Positions 49,833-57,754 of a DNA stretch of 64,000 nucleotides are shown piece after piece. The notes beneath the pieces are model-generated. The model did no database searches and was not told the DNA's origin. It saw nothing but the letters and a program-made list of their open reading frames with translations. The DNA is from Bradyrhizobium sp. CCH5-F6 (lineage in GTDB: Bacteria > Pseudomonadota > Alphaproteobacteria > Rhizobiales > Xanthobacteraceae): the NCBI RefSeq assembly GCF_001556045.1, contig NZ_LSIC01000094.1, positions 62,001-126,000 of the forward strand, given 5' to 3'. Positions within the stretch are counted from its first letter, which is position 1. Every line of letters begins with the position of its first letter. A program made the translations under genes and the position numbers.

Positions 49833-50324
49833 TCAGCCTTGCTGCTGATCGGTCGGCGGCGGGGTCGGACGCGTCTTGTGCTGCGCCATGAACTGGTCGA
49901 ACTCTTCCTTGTCCTTGGCGTGACGCAGACGATCGAGGAAGTTCTTGAACTCGACCTGCTCCTCCTCGAGCCGGCGCAGCGTCTCGGAGCGATACTCGTC
50001 GAAGGCGCGGTTGCCGGAGGACGGCGGGCCGAAGCCAAAGCCGAAGCCGCTGCGCTCCATGCGGCCGCGCATGCGGTCCATCTTGTATTGCATCCGCTCC
50101 ATCTTGTTCTGCCAGCGATCCTGGTTGCTCCAGCACGACATTCTTCTGCTCCCGAGTGTGAAAAAGAGAAGGGCAAGTCCGATCGGCCACCAGATGATGA
50201 AGCCGAGAATGGTTACTGCGATCCAGCCGGGATGCCAGGGCGTATCGAGCATGCGAGGACGCTCGTACGGCTGCTGTTGGTCCGCGGGGCCGCGCCATCG
50301 ATTGACATCAGCGGTGTAGGCCAT
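49833..50324 (-). CDS. DUF2852 membrane protein
   Basis: A 163-residue protein of the DUF2852 family, unknown function. One or two hydrophobic stretches (HPGWIAVTILGFIIWWPIGL, ALLFFTLGS) are followed by a Met/Arg/Glu-rich coiled-coil-like region (WQNKMERMQYKMDRMRGRME, FLDRLRHAKDKEEFDQF). The start at 50324 has GAGAGGG upstream. A 19-bp palindrome 35 nt upstream is nearly identical to one over the start of the next TetR gene, so that repressor probably controls this gene. Confidence 0.85.
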   Translation of the reverse strand: MAYTADVNRWRGPADQQQPYERPRMLDTPWHPGWIAVTILGFIIWWPIGLALLFFTLGSRRMSCWSNQDRWQNKMERMQYKMDRMRGRMERSGFGFGFGPPSSGNRAFDEYRSETLRRLEEEQVEFKNFLDRLRHAKDKEEFDQFMAQHKTRPTPPPTDQQQG

Positions 50325-50358
50325 TTCCCTCTCCATCACGGCACCAGCGCCGTTGTGA

Positions 50359-50377
50359 ATGTAAATAACATTTACAT
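50359..50377. promoter_or_regulatory. TetR operator 1 (DUF2852 promoter region)
   Basis: ATGTAAATAACATTTACAT, perfect 8-bp arms with a 3-nt centre, 34 nt upstream of the DUF2852 start codon. It shares the frame ATGTRAA...TTTACAT with the palindrome at 51184-51202. Confidence 0.7.
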
Positions 50378-50444
50378 AGCTAGACGATCCCGCGATTTTG
50401 TCAAGCTGGCGAGAAGACACGCCCGCGTGATTATCTGCGCAATC

Positions 50445-51185
50445 TTATTTCGGCTTGCCCCAGGGACTACCCGGCGGGAGGCCCGAAGCGGAGGACGCCT
50501 CCGGTGGCACCGGCGGCGGCTCGGCGCCCTTGGCCGGAGGACGACGGTCGGTTGGGAAGCCCAGGCCGCGCAGATAGATCAACACTTCGGCCTCCAACAG
50601 TTCGTCAGGCGACATCGGCAATTTGCGACGCGCGGCATCGCCGCGGGAGAACAGCGAGGCGACCCCGTGGGACATCGACCAGATGTGCAGCGCCATCATC
50701 ATCGCCGGCGGCCGCGGCGTGCCGGGGGGCGTCAGCGCCGCGAGGCGCTCGGCGGCGGCGCGAATGATGTTGAAGGCCCGTTCGCTGGCGGCCTGGAGTG
50801 CGGGATTGGCGTCGACGGGCACGCCCGATTCGAACATCGCGTTGTAGAAGGCGGGCTCCTCGCGGGCGAAGGCGAGATAGGCCTTGCCGACGCGCTCGAA
50901 CGCGGTGACCGTGTCCGGGCGTCCGTCGTCCCAGGCCGCGGCCAGGCGCGCCTCGAACTGCTCGAAGCCGCGCTGGGCGATCGAGGACAACAATTCCTCG
51001 CGGTCGCGGAAATGCCGATAGGGCGCCGCCGCGCTGACCCCGGCCATGCGCGCGGCATCGGCGAAGGTGAAGCCGGCCGCGCCCTTCTCGGCGATCAGGC
51101 CGAGGGCGGCCTGCAACAGGGCCTCCTTCAGATTGCCGTGGTGATAGCCGCGCTCGGCGCGGCCCTGTTCCTTGCGCCAGCTCAT
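50445..51185 (-). CDS. TetR/AcrR family regulator with WHG-type C-terminal domain
   Basis: Repressor of 246 residues. The helix-turn-helix is near residues 20-65 (GYHHGNLKEALLQAALGLIA, AGVSAAAPYRHFRDREELLS). The C-terminal ligand domain (about 85-200; ALHIWSMSHGVASLFSRGDA) has the WxxxHG pattern of the WHG family. A Pro-rich tail ends the protein. Its start codon is overlapped by a 19-bp palindrome matching the one before DUF2852, which implies autorepression and control of that gene. The ligand is unknown. Confidence 0.92.
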   Translation of the reverse strand: MSWRKEQGRAERGYHHGNLKEALLQAALGLIAEKGAAGFTFADAARMAGVSAAAPYRHFRDREELLSSIAQRGFEQFEARLAAAWDDGRPDTVTAFERVGKAYLAFAREEPAFYNAMFESGVPVDANPALQAASERAFNIIRAAAERLAALTPPGTPRPPAMMMALHIWSMSHGVASLFSRGDAARRKLPMSPDELLEAEVLIYLRGLGFPTDRRPPAKGAEPPPVPPEASSASGLPPGSPWGKPK

Positions 51186-51202
51186 GTGAACGACCTTTAC
51201 AT
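51184..51202. promoter_or_regulatory. TetR operator 2 (overlaps the TetR start codon)
   Basis: ATGTGAACGACCTTTACAT; its outer part extends to TCATGT...ACATGA. It overlaps the start codon at 51183-51185 and resembles operator 1 at 50359-50377 (shared ATGTNAA-like arms). Confidence 0.65.
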
Positions 51203-51314
51203 GAGCGGGGCGCGAAGGTCACTAGCGGCGATGAGCCAGGATTAACCCCGTCCTTGCACCGTCACGACCGGCAGACCCGTCAACGTCGAGCCCGCCGGCA
51301 GCGAGCTCGCGACG

Positions 51315-51680
51315 CTACATCTGGGGAATCGGCAGCACGGGCATGACCTCAATCGCCTCGCCTGGGAAGATCGCAAAATGCGGATGGTTCTCGAACAGCT
51401 TGGCGGCCTCCTCCTGCGAGGCGGCGCGCACCACCGTGAAGCCGGTCAGCGCGTTGCTGACCTCGGTGATGCCGTTCGCGTCGATCCTGCGGGTCTTGCC
51501 GAGCGGGCCACCCATCTCCACGATAACGGCCTGGTGCTTCTCGACCCAGCCATGCCAGGCGGCCATGCCCTCCTGTTCCCTCGCCTTCCGTTCGGCCTCG
51601 GGCAGCGCGCGCCAGGCCGTCATTTTCGAGCCGCTCGTGCTGCCGAGATAGACGGCGAGGAATTTGTGTTCGGTGCTCAT
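51315..51680 (-). CDS. YciI-like (YCII) family protein
   Basis: A 121-residue dimeric alpha/beta-barrel domain protein starting MSTEHKFLAVYLGSTSGSKM. It contains AWHGWVEKHQAVIVEMGGPL and the EAAKLFENHPHFAIFPGEAI region typical of YCII proteins. The family has no general enzymatic role assigned; E. coli-type relatives are implicated in dehalogenation-like or sigma-factor-linked functions. It is 53 bp downstream of another YciI-type gene. An upstream frame to 51845 lacks a ribosome site. Confidence 0.85.
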   Translation of the reverse strand: MSTEHKFLAVYLGSTSGSKMTAWRALPEAERKAREQEGMAAWHGWVEKHQAVIVEMGGPLGKTRRIDANGITEVSNALTGFTVVRAASQEEAAKLFENHPHFAIFPGEAIEVMPVLPIPQM

Positions 51681-51733
51681 CGGTTCTCTCCCTTGTTGTT
51701 CGATCGGCGGTCGCCGCGATTCACGGCCACCCA

Positions 51734-52138
51734 CTACTTCCTGAGTTCGTCGAACCCGGCTGCGGCCTGTTGCACCTCGGGCGGAAAGTCGCTCATCTCC
51801 TGCACCTGCCGGATCTCGATGATTTCGTTCGGCGCGGCCGGACACTTCTTCGCCCAGGCGATGGCCTCCTCGCGCGAGGCGACCTCGATCATCCAGTAGC
51901 CGCCCAGGACTTCCTTGGCTTCAGTGAAGGGGCCGTCGGTGACGATGGGCTTGCCGGTCGCGAACGAGACGCGTGCGCCCATCGAGGGCGGGTGCAGGCC
52001 GTCGAGCGTGATCAGCACGCCGGCGTCCCGGAGCGCTTCATTGTAGCGCATCATCGCGGCAACGCGTTCCGGATCGAGCTGCACGTCCGGGGACGCGCTC
52101 TCGTAACCGAGCGGGATCATCAGCATCATGAATCGCAT
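51734..52138 (-). CDS. YciI/DGPF family protein
   Basis: A 134-residue protein beginning MRFMMLMIPLGYESASPDVQ. It includes the namesake VTDGPFTEAKEVLGGYWMIE motif and an acidic/basic C-terminal half (EIIEIRQVQEMSDF). DGPF proteins are often paired with ECF42-type sigma factors; one lies 3.8 kb away in this window. ATG 52138 is chosen over 52156 because it lies at the start of the conserved domain. The SDR gene is divergent. Confidence 0.88.
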   Translation of the reverse strand: MRFMMLMIPLGYESASPDVQLDPERVAAMMRYNEALRDAGVLITLDGLHPPSMGARVSFATGKPIVTDGPFTEAKEVLGGYWMIEVASREEAIAWAKKCPAAPNEIIEIRQVQEMSDFPPEVQQAAAGFDELRK

Positions 52139-52352
52139 CGACAAGCTCCGTGACATTCTCCGGCCGGCCGGGACCGGCGTTCCCCTGCAAGACGAACGTC
52201 CCGCCGCGGAGCCGACATGGGAACCGAAATTATTCCGCTGACCCGTGGGCAGGAGGCGATTGGCGCTGCGAGGGCCTTCCGTGGCGGGATCGAAGCGACG
52301 TAAAAGGAAGCGGCGCCCGCGCGCCCCTTCCCGACACAGGACAGATCAGCAA

Positions 52353-53120
52353 ATGCCGCAAGCCCCGCTCAAAGTCGCCCTCGTCACCGGAGCCGCGCGC
52401 GGCATCGGGCTTGCGACCGCGAAGAAGTTCCTTTCCGAGGGCTGGCGCGTGGCGCTGCTCGACATCGAGGGCGAACTGCTCAGCCGGAGCGAGGCGACGC
52501 TGGCACTGACCTGCGACGTCTCGGACGCCGCCGCGGTCGCTGCGGCGATGACGACGATCGAGCAACGGTTCGGCCGGCTAAATGCGCTCGTCAACAATGC
52601 GGGCATCGCGGTGTTCGCGCCGCTCATGGAGACGTCCGAGGCCGACTGGCGCCGCGTGCTCGACGTCAACCTCACCGGCCCTTTCCTCTGCACAAAGGCC
52701 GCGGTGCCCCTGATGCGCGACGGCCATGGCGGCGCCATCGTCAACATCACCTCGATCTCGGCCGTGCGCGCCTCGACGCTGCGCTCGGCCTACGGCACCA
52801 GCAAGGCGGGCCTTGCGCACCTCACCAAGCAACTCGCGGTCGAGCTCGCCTCGCTCAACATCCGTGTCAACGCGGTCGCGCCGGGACCGGTCGACACCGC
52901 GATGGCGAAGCAGGTTCACACCAAGGAGATCCGCGCCGACTATCACGACGCGATTCCGCTCAACCGCTACGGCCTGGAGGAGGAACTCGCGGAGGCGATC
53001 TATTTCCTGTGCTCGGCAAGCGCGAGCTACATCACCGGCCAAATTTTGGCCGTGGATGGCGGCTTCGATGCGGCGGGGATCGGCCTGCCGACGCTGCGCG
53101 GCCAGCGACGGAACGGATAG
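52353..53120 (+). CDS. SDR family oxidoreductase
   Basis: Classical short-chain dehydrogenase/reductase, 255 residues. The cofactor motif is TGAARGIG (residues 12-19), the structural NNAG is in LNALVNNAGIAVFA, and the catalytic Tyr-Lys pair is in SAYGTSKAGLAHL with Ser in NITSISAV. C-terminal DGGFDA is typical. NAD is likely (acidic residue after the second strand, LLDIEGE). The substrate is unknown. ATG 52353 is the first start at the fold boundary. Confidence 0.93.
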   Translation: MPQAPLKVALVTGAARGIGLATAKKFLSEGWRVALLDIEGELLSRSEATLALTCDVSDAAAVAAAMTTIEQRFGRLNALVNNAGIAVFAPLMETSEADWRRVLDVNLTGPFLCTKAAVPLMRDGHGGAIVNITSISAVRASTLRSAYGTSKAGLAHLTKQLAVELASLNIRVNAVAPGPVDTAMAKQVHTKEIRADYHDAIPLNRYGLEEELAEAIYFLCSASASYITGQILAVDGGFDAAGIGLPTLRGQRRNG

Positions 53121-53135
53121 GTACGGAAATTGTAT

Positions 53136-53167
53136 GGTGGGCAAAGGCGCGCGAGTGCCTGCCCACC
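53136..53167. repeat. Short hairpin resembling a dispersed GGTGGGC element
   Basis: GGTGGGC/GCCCACC arms (7 bp) around an 18-nt loop. Hairpins with this core are frequent between genes in Bradyrhizobium-type genomes as I recall. It sits between the SDR gene and the next secreted-protein gene. Confidence 0.4.
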
Positions 53168-53241
53168 GCCTCTCCGGATTTGCGGTGCCCCTTGGGGGCA
53201 TGGCTTGCCCGCCCTACGACGTCGAGATTTCGGAGAGTGCC

Positions 53242-53679
53242 ATGCGACGCATCGCCTTCCTCAAAGCCTTCATGCTCGCGTCCGCGCTACTCGCCGTCAC
53301 GCCGGCCGCGGCCGAAATCCGCATCATCCAGTCTCCAGGAGGGCAGGTCGGACCGTTCCTGGACTTGTTCGAAAAGGTGCGCGAGAGCGGCGAGCGCGTG
53401 GTGATCGACGGTCCCTGCCTGTCCGCCTGCACGCTGGTGCTGAGCATCGTGCCGGGCGAGCGCATCTGCGTCACCAAGCGCGCCGTGCTCGGCTTCCACG
53501 CCGCGCGGTCGGTGGACCGGCACGGGCGCTTCTATGCCGAACCGGAAGCATCGGTCGCAGTGCTTGCCGCCTATCCCGGCCCGGTGCGCGACTGGATCAG
53601 CCGCCGCGGCGGGCTGAGCTCACGGCTGCTGCTGTTGAAGGGGCGCGATCTCTCCGCGATCTATCCCCGGTGCCGGTGA
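53242..53679 (+). CDS. Secreted ClpP-fold-like small protein (COG3904-like)
   Basis: A 145-residue protein with a signal peptide (FLKAFMLASALLAVTPAAAE). The mature part has SPGGQVGPFLDLFEKVRESG and GPCLSACTLVLSIVPGERIC followed by AVLGFHAARSVD, echoing the Ser-His layout of ClpP/SppA-type serine protease folds, with Ser of SAC as candidate nucleophile. It is much shorter than a full protease. COG3904-like periplasmic proteins are not well characterised. Start ATG 53242 lies near GGAGAG. Confidence 0.7.
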   Translation: MRRIAFLKAFMLASALLAVTPAAAEIRIIQSPGGQVGPFLDLFEKVRESGERVVIDGPCLSACTLVLSIVPGERICVTKRAVLGFHAARSVDRHGRFYAEPEASVAVLAAYPGPVRDWISRRGGLSSRLLLLKGRDLSAIYPRCR

Positions 53680-53807
53680 CGAACTCGCCGGCACCAAGAA
53701 TGCGATCGAAGGCTCTGTGAACCGCGTCACACGAGCGCCAAGCCGGCTCATCCGGCCCGCGCGCTGGCTTCATGCGGACACGCGAACCTCGTCGTCATGA
53801 CCGCTCT

Positions 53808-53900
53808 TCAAAAGAGAGTCTGAACCAACGGTGCCAGCTTCATGCTGGCACAGATGAACATACCCCACAGTGCGAAATTGATCTGCAGCGCCGTCGCCAT
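53808..53900 (-). CDS. 30-aa hydrophobic small protein
   Basis: A 30-codon frame, MATALQINFALWGMFICASM to LVQTLF, with a single hydrophobic helix and Lys after it. A GGAAGGGAG Shine-Dalgarno lies 6-7 nt upstream of the ATG. The frame is too short for ordinary gene calls. It resembles single-helix membrane microproteins; function unknown. The surrounding 490 bp between genes hold nothing else that I can support. Confidence 0.6.
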   Translation of the reverse strand: MATALQINFALWGMFICASMKLAPLVQTLF

Positions 53901-54174
53901 CGGTCGCTCCCTTCCAAGTCGCCCATCCCAGTTTGTAGATTTTATGAAACACAATTAGCGATTCGAGCGTGCAGATCACAGCCCAATATTGCGCCAGTTG
54001 TTGTGCGATGCAGTGGTTTCACGAAGCGGCCTCACTCCGCTCGCAAAGTGATGCGAAAGCACGACTCATATTCGCCATGCCGGCTAGTTGTTTTTGCCTT
54101 GAGTTCCATTCAACCGTCGCAATGCGCGTGTCTCGTGCGGACTCTGCGCGGCGCATAGGCAGCAAAGGCCCGGC

Positions 54175-54534
54175 ATGATTCGAAACCGATTCATCTTGCT
54201 CACATTCTGCGCAGTGCTGATCGGATGCGCAGACGCACCAGCACAGGAGCGTCGCCCCATCGCGTGGGATGGTCTCGGCAAGGATCCAAACCGTCCTCAT
54301 GTGACGAAGCGGCGCGTCACGAATCAGGCGCCCGCGGCAGGCGACCCCAATCCCAACCGGGAGCGGGAACGGGTGCTCGGCACCTTGCGTCCCTATTCCG
54401 AAGCGTGGTGGGCGGTTCATGACGAGATACAGGCGGAGAACGACAGGCAGCTCGGCAGCAGGCTCGTGATCTGCCCTCGCTGCGTGGAGTCCTCGCCGCC
54501 GCAGGGCGAGGACGTCACCGGATCAATCCGGTGA
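54175..54534 (+). CDS. Small lipoprotein, unknown function
   Basis: A 119-residue protein with a signal and lipobox (FILLTFCAVLIGCADAPAQ; Cys near residue 18). The remainder is polar (RPYSEAWWAVHDEIQAENDR) with a CPRCVESS pair near the C-terminus, possibly a disulfide or metal site. No family is recognised. It stands alone, with about 270 bp before it. Confidence 0.72.
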   Translation: MIRNRFILLTFCAVLIGCADAPAQERRPIAWDGLGKDPNRPHVTKRRVTNQAPAAGDPNPNRERERVLGTLRPYSEAWWAVHDEIQAENDRQLGSRLVICPRCVESSPPQGEDVTGSIR

Positions 54535-54651
54535 GGGTAAACGGCCGCTGTCCGCATGACGTAGCAAATTGATGCGTGTCCCCCCTCTCTCCCGCAGCAT
54601 TGGAGAGAGAGGAGGTCGCAACTCAGCGGACCATGCGCGCGGTCGCGCCCG

Positions 54652-55065
54652 TCACATTCCTTCCGCCGGGCAGTTCACCATCCAGGGAATGCCGAACTTG
54701 TCGACGCACATGCCGAAGCCCTTGGCCCAGAAGGTTTTGCTGAAGGGCATGGTGACGGTGCCGCCGTCGGCGAGTGCGTTGAATTTGCGCTCGCCGTCAG
54801 CGGGGTCCTTGACCGTAAGCGAGATCGAGAAGCCCTGCGCCTTCTGAAAGTGCTCGGGCGGGGAGTCGGAAGCCATCAGCACGCTGCCGTCGGGCAGCGA
54901 CATCCGTGCATGCATGATCATCTTTTCGCGTCCGGGCGTGGCGGGCACCTCCGGCGGGGCGTCCGAGGCGCGCATCATCGCATCGATCTTGCCGCCGAGA
55001 ACCTTGGCGTAATAGTTGAACGCAGCTTCGCAAGAGTCCTGGTAGAACAGATAGGGATTGAGCAT
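54652..55065 (-). CDS. VOC family protein (PhnB/glyoxalase-like)
   Basis: A 137-residue vicinal-oxygen-chelate fold protein: MLNPYLFYQDSCEAAFNYYA, VLGGKIDAMM and FWAKGFGMCVDKFGIPWMVN are typical of the PhnB-like subgroup. The metal ligands of true glyoxalases are not all evident, so enzymatic activity is uncertain. It begins 30 bp after the SRPBCC gene on the same strand, suggesting a two-gene operon. Confidence 0.9.
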   Translation of the reverse strand: MLNPYLFYQDSCEAAFNYYAKVLGGKIDAMMRASDAPPEVPATPGREKMIMHARMSLPDGSVLMASDSPPEHFQKAQGFSISLTVKDPADGERKFNALADGGTVTMPFSKTFWAKGFGMCVDKFGIPWMVNCPAEGM

Positions 55066-55095
55066 CGTTTCTCTCCTCTTCGTTTGCAGTGAGGC

Positions 55096-55635
55096 TTATT
55101 GCTTCTCGGTGAGCTTCTTCAGGCCGGCGAGACCTGCCTCGAAATCCTTGCCGATCATGCTGTCCATGTTGATGAACACCTGCATGACCTTGGACAGGAA
55201 CGGGGCCGGACCGTACATTGTCCAAGTGACGAGTGTGGCATCGCCTTGCGGCACAAAGGTGAACTCGGCGGTGTTGTGGCCTTCGAACGGCCGCTCGAAA
55301 TCCAGCTTGATGCGGAGCTTGGAGGACCCATTCGCCTCCAGGATCTCCATCTGGCCGGCGCCGACATTGTTGTTGCCGTCCCAGGCGTAGGTCGCACCCT
55401 TTCCTGCCGCGCTTCCGCCGAACGCCCGTTTCATGGCGGGATCGCGCCCTTCATAGGGCGACCAGGAGGTCCAGCGATGGAAATCGGCGACCAGCGGATA
55501 GATCGCATCCGCCGGCGCCTTCACGGCGAGGCTACGCTCGACCCGGAACGTGTCCGGTTTCGTCAATGCGAAAACCAGGACTGCGGCTATGCCGACGGCA
55601 AGCACGATGGCGATGACGGAAATGGCTTTCAGCAT
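55096..55635 (-). CDS. SRPBCC family protein
   Basis: A 179-residue START/SRPBCC-domain protein with an N-terminal anchor (ISVIAIVLAVGIAAVLVFAL). The domain has FRVERSLAVKAPADAIYPLV, DFHRWTSWSPYEGRDP and FVPQGDATLVTWTMYG. Such proteins bind hydrophobic ligands; none is implied here. It lies upstream of the VOC gene and next to two families of dispersed repeats. Confidence 0.9.
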   Translation of the reverse strand: MLKAISVIAIVLAVGIAAVLVFALTKPDTFRVERSLAVKAPADAIYPLVADFHRWTSWSPYEGRDPAMKRAFGGSAAGKGATYAWDGNNNVGAGQMEILEANGSSKLRIKLDFERPFEGHNTAEFTFVPQGDATLVTWTMYGPAPFLSKVMQVFINMDSMIGKDFEAGLAGLKKLTEKQ

Positions 55636-55661
55636 GAACGACTCCCGGGGATACGGAGCCT

Positions 55662-55765
55662 AAAGCGCGATGCGATTAGGACGAATCGTTATCGCGCTTT
55701 AGGTTGTTGTTTAAGCATGATCTTTTCGGAAAACCGCTGCGCACTTTTCCGGTTCATGCTTTAGG
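55662..55765. repeat. Dispersed palindromic repeat, copy B
   Basis: AAAGCGCGAT...ATCGCGCTTT hairpin module followed by AGCATGA...TCATGCT arms around TTTTCGGAAAACCGCT. Same organisation as copy A at 24275-24368 (CGGGAAAACCGCT there), with about 75% visible identity. Confidence 0.8.
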
Positions 55766-55812
55766 ACGAACGGAGGGAGCCGGGGCCGACAAGATGAAAT
55801 GAATTTTTCCCC

Positions 55813-55911
55813 GTCATTCCGAGGCACCCGAAGGGTGACCCCGGAATCTCGAGATTCTCAGGTGTGCAATTGCGCACCGTAGTTCGGTCCTGCGGACCGC
55901 CCCGGAATGAC
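55813..55911. repeat. Second dispersed repeat with GTCATTCCG ends
   Basis: Outer inverted arms GTCATTCCG (55813-55821) and CGGAATGAC (55903-55911) enclose smaller palindromes: GAATCTCGAGATTC, GGTGTGCAATTGCGCACC and GGTCCTGCGGACC. A compact array of hairpins of this style is common in Bradyrhizobium intergenic DNA by memory. It lies directly next to copy B. Confidence 0.75.
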
Positions 55912-55967
55912 GGCGTGGTTGATGCCTCTGACCAAGCCCGCGCACGACGACGTGGAGGCCCCTTGCC

Positions 55968-57251
55968 CTATTTCGCCTTGGCGCTTTCCTGCTTCGGCTG
56001 GCTGTCCCGGATCAGGCGATCGAGATGCATGCGGATGTGAGCGGCTTCGGCCGACGTATTGGCGAGCGCGATGGCACGGTCGAAGGCGACGCGGGCCTGG
56101 TCGTTGCGGCCGAGTTGCATCAGGAACGCGCCGCGCACGCCGTAGAAATGGAAATAGTTGGCAAGCTTCGGCGCCAGCGGCTCGATCAGATCGAGCGCAG
56201 CCTGCGGCCCGCGCACCTTGGAGACGGCGACGGCGCGATTGAGCGTCACCACCGGCGATGGCTGCACCACTTCGAGCGCGCCGTAGAGCAGGTCGATCTG
56301 CGTCCAGTCGGTCTCCTCCGGCGTCGCTGCGCGCGCATGCAGCGCGGCGATCGCAGCCTGGATCTGATAGGGACCGCTGCGGCGGTGGCGCATCGCCTTG
56401 TCGATCAGCGCGAGACCTTCCGCGATCATGGTGCCGTTCCACAAGGAACGATCCTGATCGTCCAGTAGGATCAGCGTGCCGTCCTCGGCAAAGCGCGCGG
56501 CGCTGCGCGCGTGTTGCAACAGGATCAGCGCCGTCAGGCCCATGATCTCCGGCTCGCCCTGAAACAGCCGCAGCAGCAGCCGCGCCAGCCGGATCGCCTC
56601 TTCGCAGAGCGGCTTCCTGATCTCGGCGGTGTCGCCGCTCGCCGAATAGCCCTCGTTGAAGATCAGGTAGATCATCGCCGCGACGCCGGCGAGCCGCTCG
56701 GAACGCTCGACCGCGCCGGGCGCTTCGAAGGGTACGCCCGCGTCGGCGACCTTCGCCTTGGCGCGCGTGATGCGCTGTTCCATTGCGGCTTCCGAGACGA
56801 GGAAGGCGCGTGCGATCTGCTTCACCGTGAGGCCCGAGACGATGCGCAACGCCAGCGCGATCTGCTGCGTCGCCGGCAGTTGGGGATGGCAGCAGATGAA
56901 CATCAGCCGCAGGATGTCGTCGCGATAATGCGAGCCGTCGAGCCGCTCGGCGAGCGCACCTTCGGCGTCGTCGAGATCGGAGATCGCCTGATCGTCCTCC
57001 GGCAGCGGCTGCTGCTTGCGGGCCCGGCGCACCTCGTCGATCGCGACGTTGCGACCGACCATGATCAGCCAGGCTGCGGGGTCGCGCGGCGGCCCGTTCT
57101 GCGGCCAGGACTTGAGCGCGCGCAGGCAGGCGTTCTGAAAGGCCTCCTCTGCGGTGTCGAGATCGCGGAAATAGCGCAGCAACGCGCCTACCGCCTGGGG
57201 TCGCGCCGAGGTCAGCGCGGTCTCGATCCAGGCGGTGTCGGTCTCGCTCAC
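55968..57251 (-). CDS. ECF42-like RNA polymerase sigma factor with TPR-like C-terminus
   Basis: A 427-residue sigma-70-family factor. Region 2 is near residues 10-75 (FRDLDTAEEAFQNACLRALK, AAWLIMVGRNVAIDEVRRAR) and region 4 near 115-165 (QIALALRIVSGLTVKQIARA). The last 250 residues form a helical TPR-like domain (IQAAIAALHARAATPEETDW, RVAFDRAIALANTSAEAAHI). ECF42-group factors have this extension and lack an anti-sigma partner, being linked to DGPF proteins. Its GTG start overlaps the DGPF stop by 4 nt. Confidence 0.92.
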   Translation of the reverse strand: MSETDTAWIETALTSARPQAVGALLRYFRDLDTAEEAFQNACLRALKSWPQNGPPRDPAAWLIMVGRNVAIDEVRRARKQQPLPEDDQAISDLDDAEGALAERLDGSHYRDDILRLMFICCHPQLPATQQIALALRIVSGLTVKQIARAFLVSEAAMEQRITRAKAKVADAGVPFEAPGAVERSERLAGVAAMIYLIFNEGYSASGDTAEIRKPLCEEAIRLARLLLRLFQGEPEIMGLTALILLQHARSAARFAEDGTLILLDDQDRSLWNGTMIAEGLALIDKAMRHRRSGPYQIQAAIAALHARAATPEETDWTQIDLLYGALEVVQPSPVVTLNRAVAVSKVRGPQAALDLIEPLAPKLANYFHFYGVRGAFLMQLGRNDQARVAFDRAIALANTSAEAAHIRMHLDRLIRDSQPKQESAKAK

Positions 57252-57616
57252 CTGAGATCTCCTCCGGGCCGGAATACGCCCACGGGACGCACCTCGTAGG
57301 CGCCGCCGGGATTGGCGGAGCCGAGTTCGCGCGCGACATCGAGCGCGTCGTCGAGATTCTTGCAGTCGACGATGTAGAAGCCGAGCAATTGCTCCTTGGT
57401 CTCGGCATAGGGGCCATCGAGCACCAGAGGCGGGTCTTCCTTGCGCAAGGTCGCCGCCGCCGTGGTCGGCAACAGCCGCGCCACCGGGCCAAGCCGGCCC
57501 TGCTGGATGAGCTTCTCCTGCACCACGGCCAGCTTCTTCATCACGGCCTCGTCCTGGTCCTTGGTCCAGGACCCGACGAAGTCTTCATCGTGATAGCAAA
57601 GAATGGCGTAAAGCAT
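57248..57616 (-). CDS. YciI/DGPF protein coupled to the ECF sigma factor
   Basis: A 122-residue protein starting MLYAILCYHDEDFVGSW. It has the VLDGPYAETKEQLLGFYIVD version of the DGPF motif. Its stop overlaps the sigma factor GTG (GTGA), so the two are translationally coupled, as in ECF42 loci. ATG 57616 is preferred: GAGGA lies 10 nt upstream, while an in-frame ATG at 57625 has it only 1 nt away. The protein may regulate the sigma factor. Confidence 0.92.
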   Translation of the reverse strand: MLYAILCYHDEDFVGSWTKDQDEAVMKKLAVVQEKLIQQGRLGPVARLLPTTAAATLRKEDPPLVLDGPYAETKEQLLGFYIVDCKNLDDALDVARELGSANPGGAYEVRPVGVFRPGGDLR

Positions 57617-57754
57617 GGGCGACATTTCCTCGTCTGCTCTAAAGACGCGCCAATATGCCCCGCGCCGACAGGGCTGCGGAAAAAATTTGCAAGAAAAATC
57701 CGGCAGATCGTGCCAAGGAGGGCCCTCTCAAGCGGAACCGACGAGGCACTTCGA

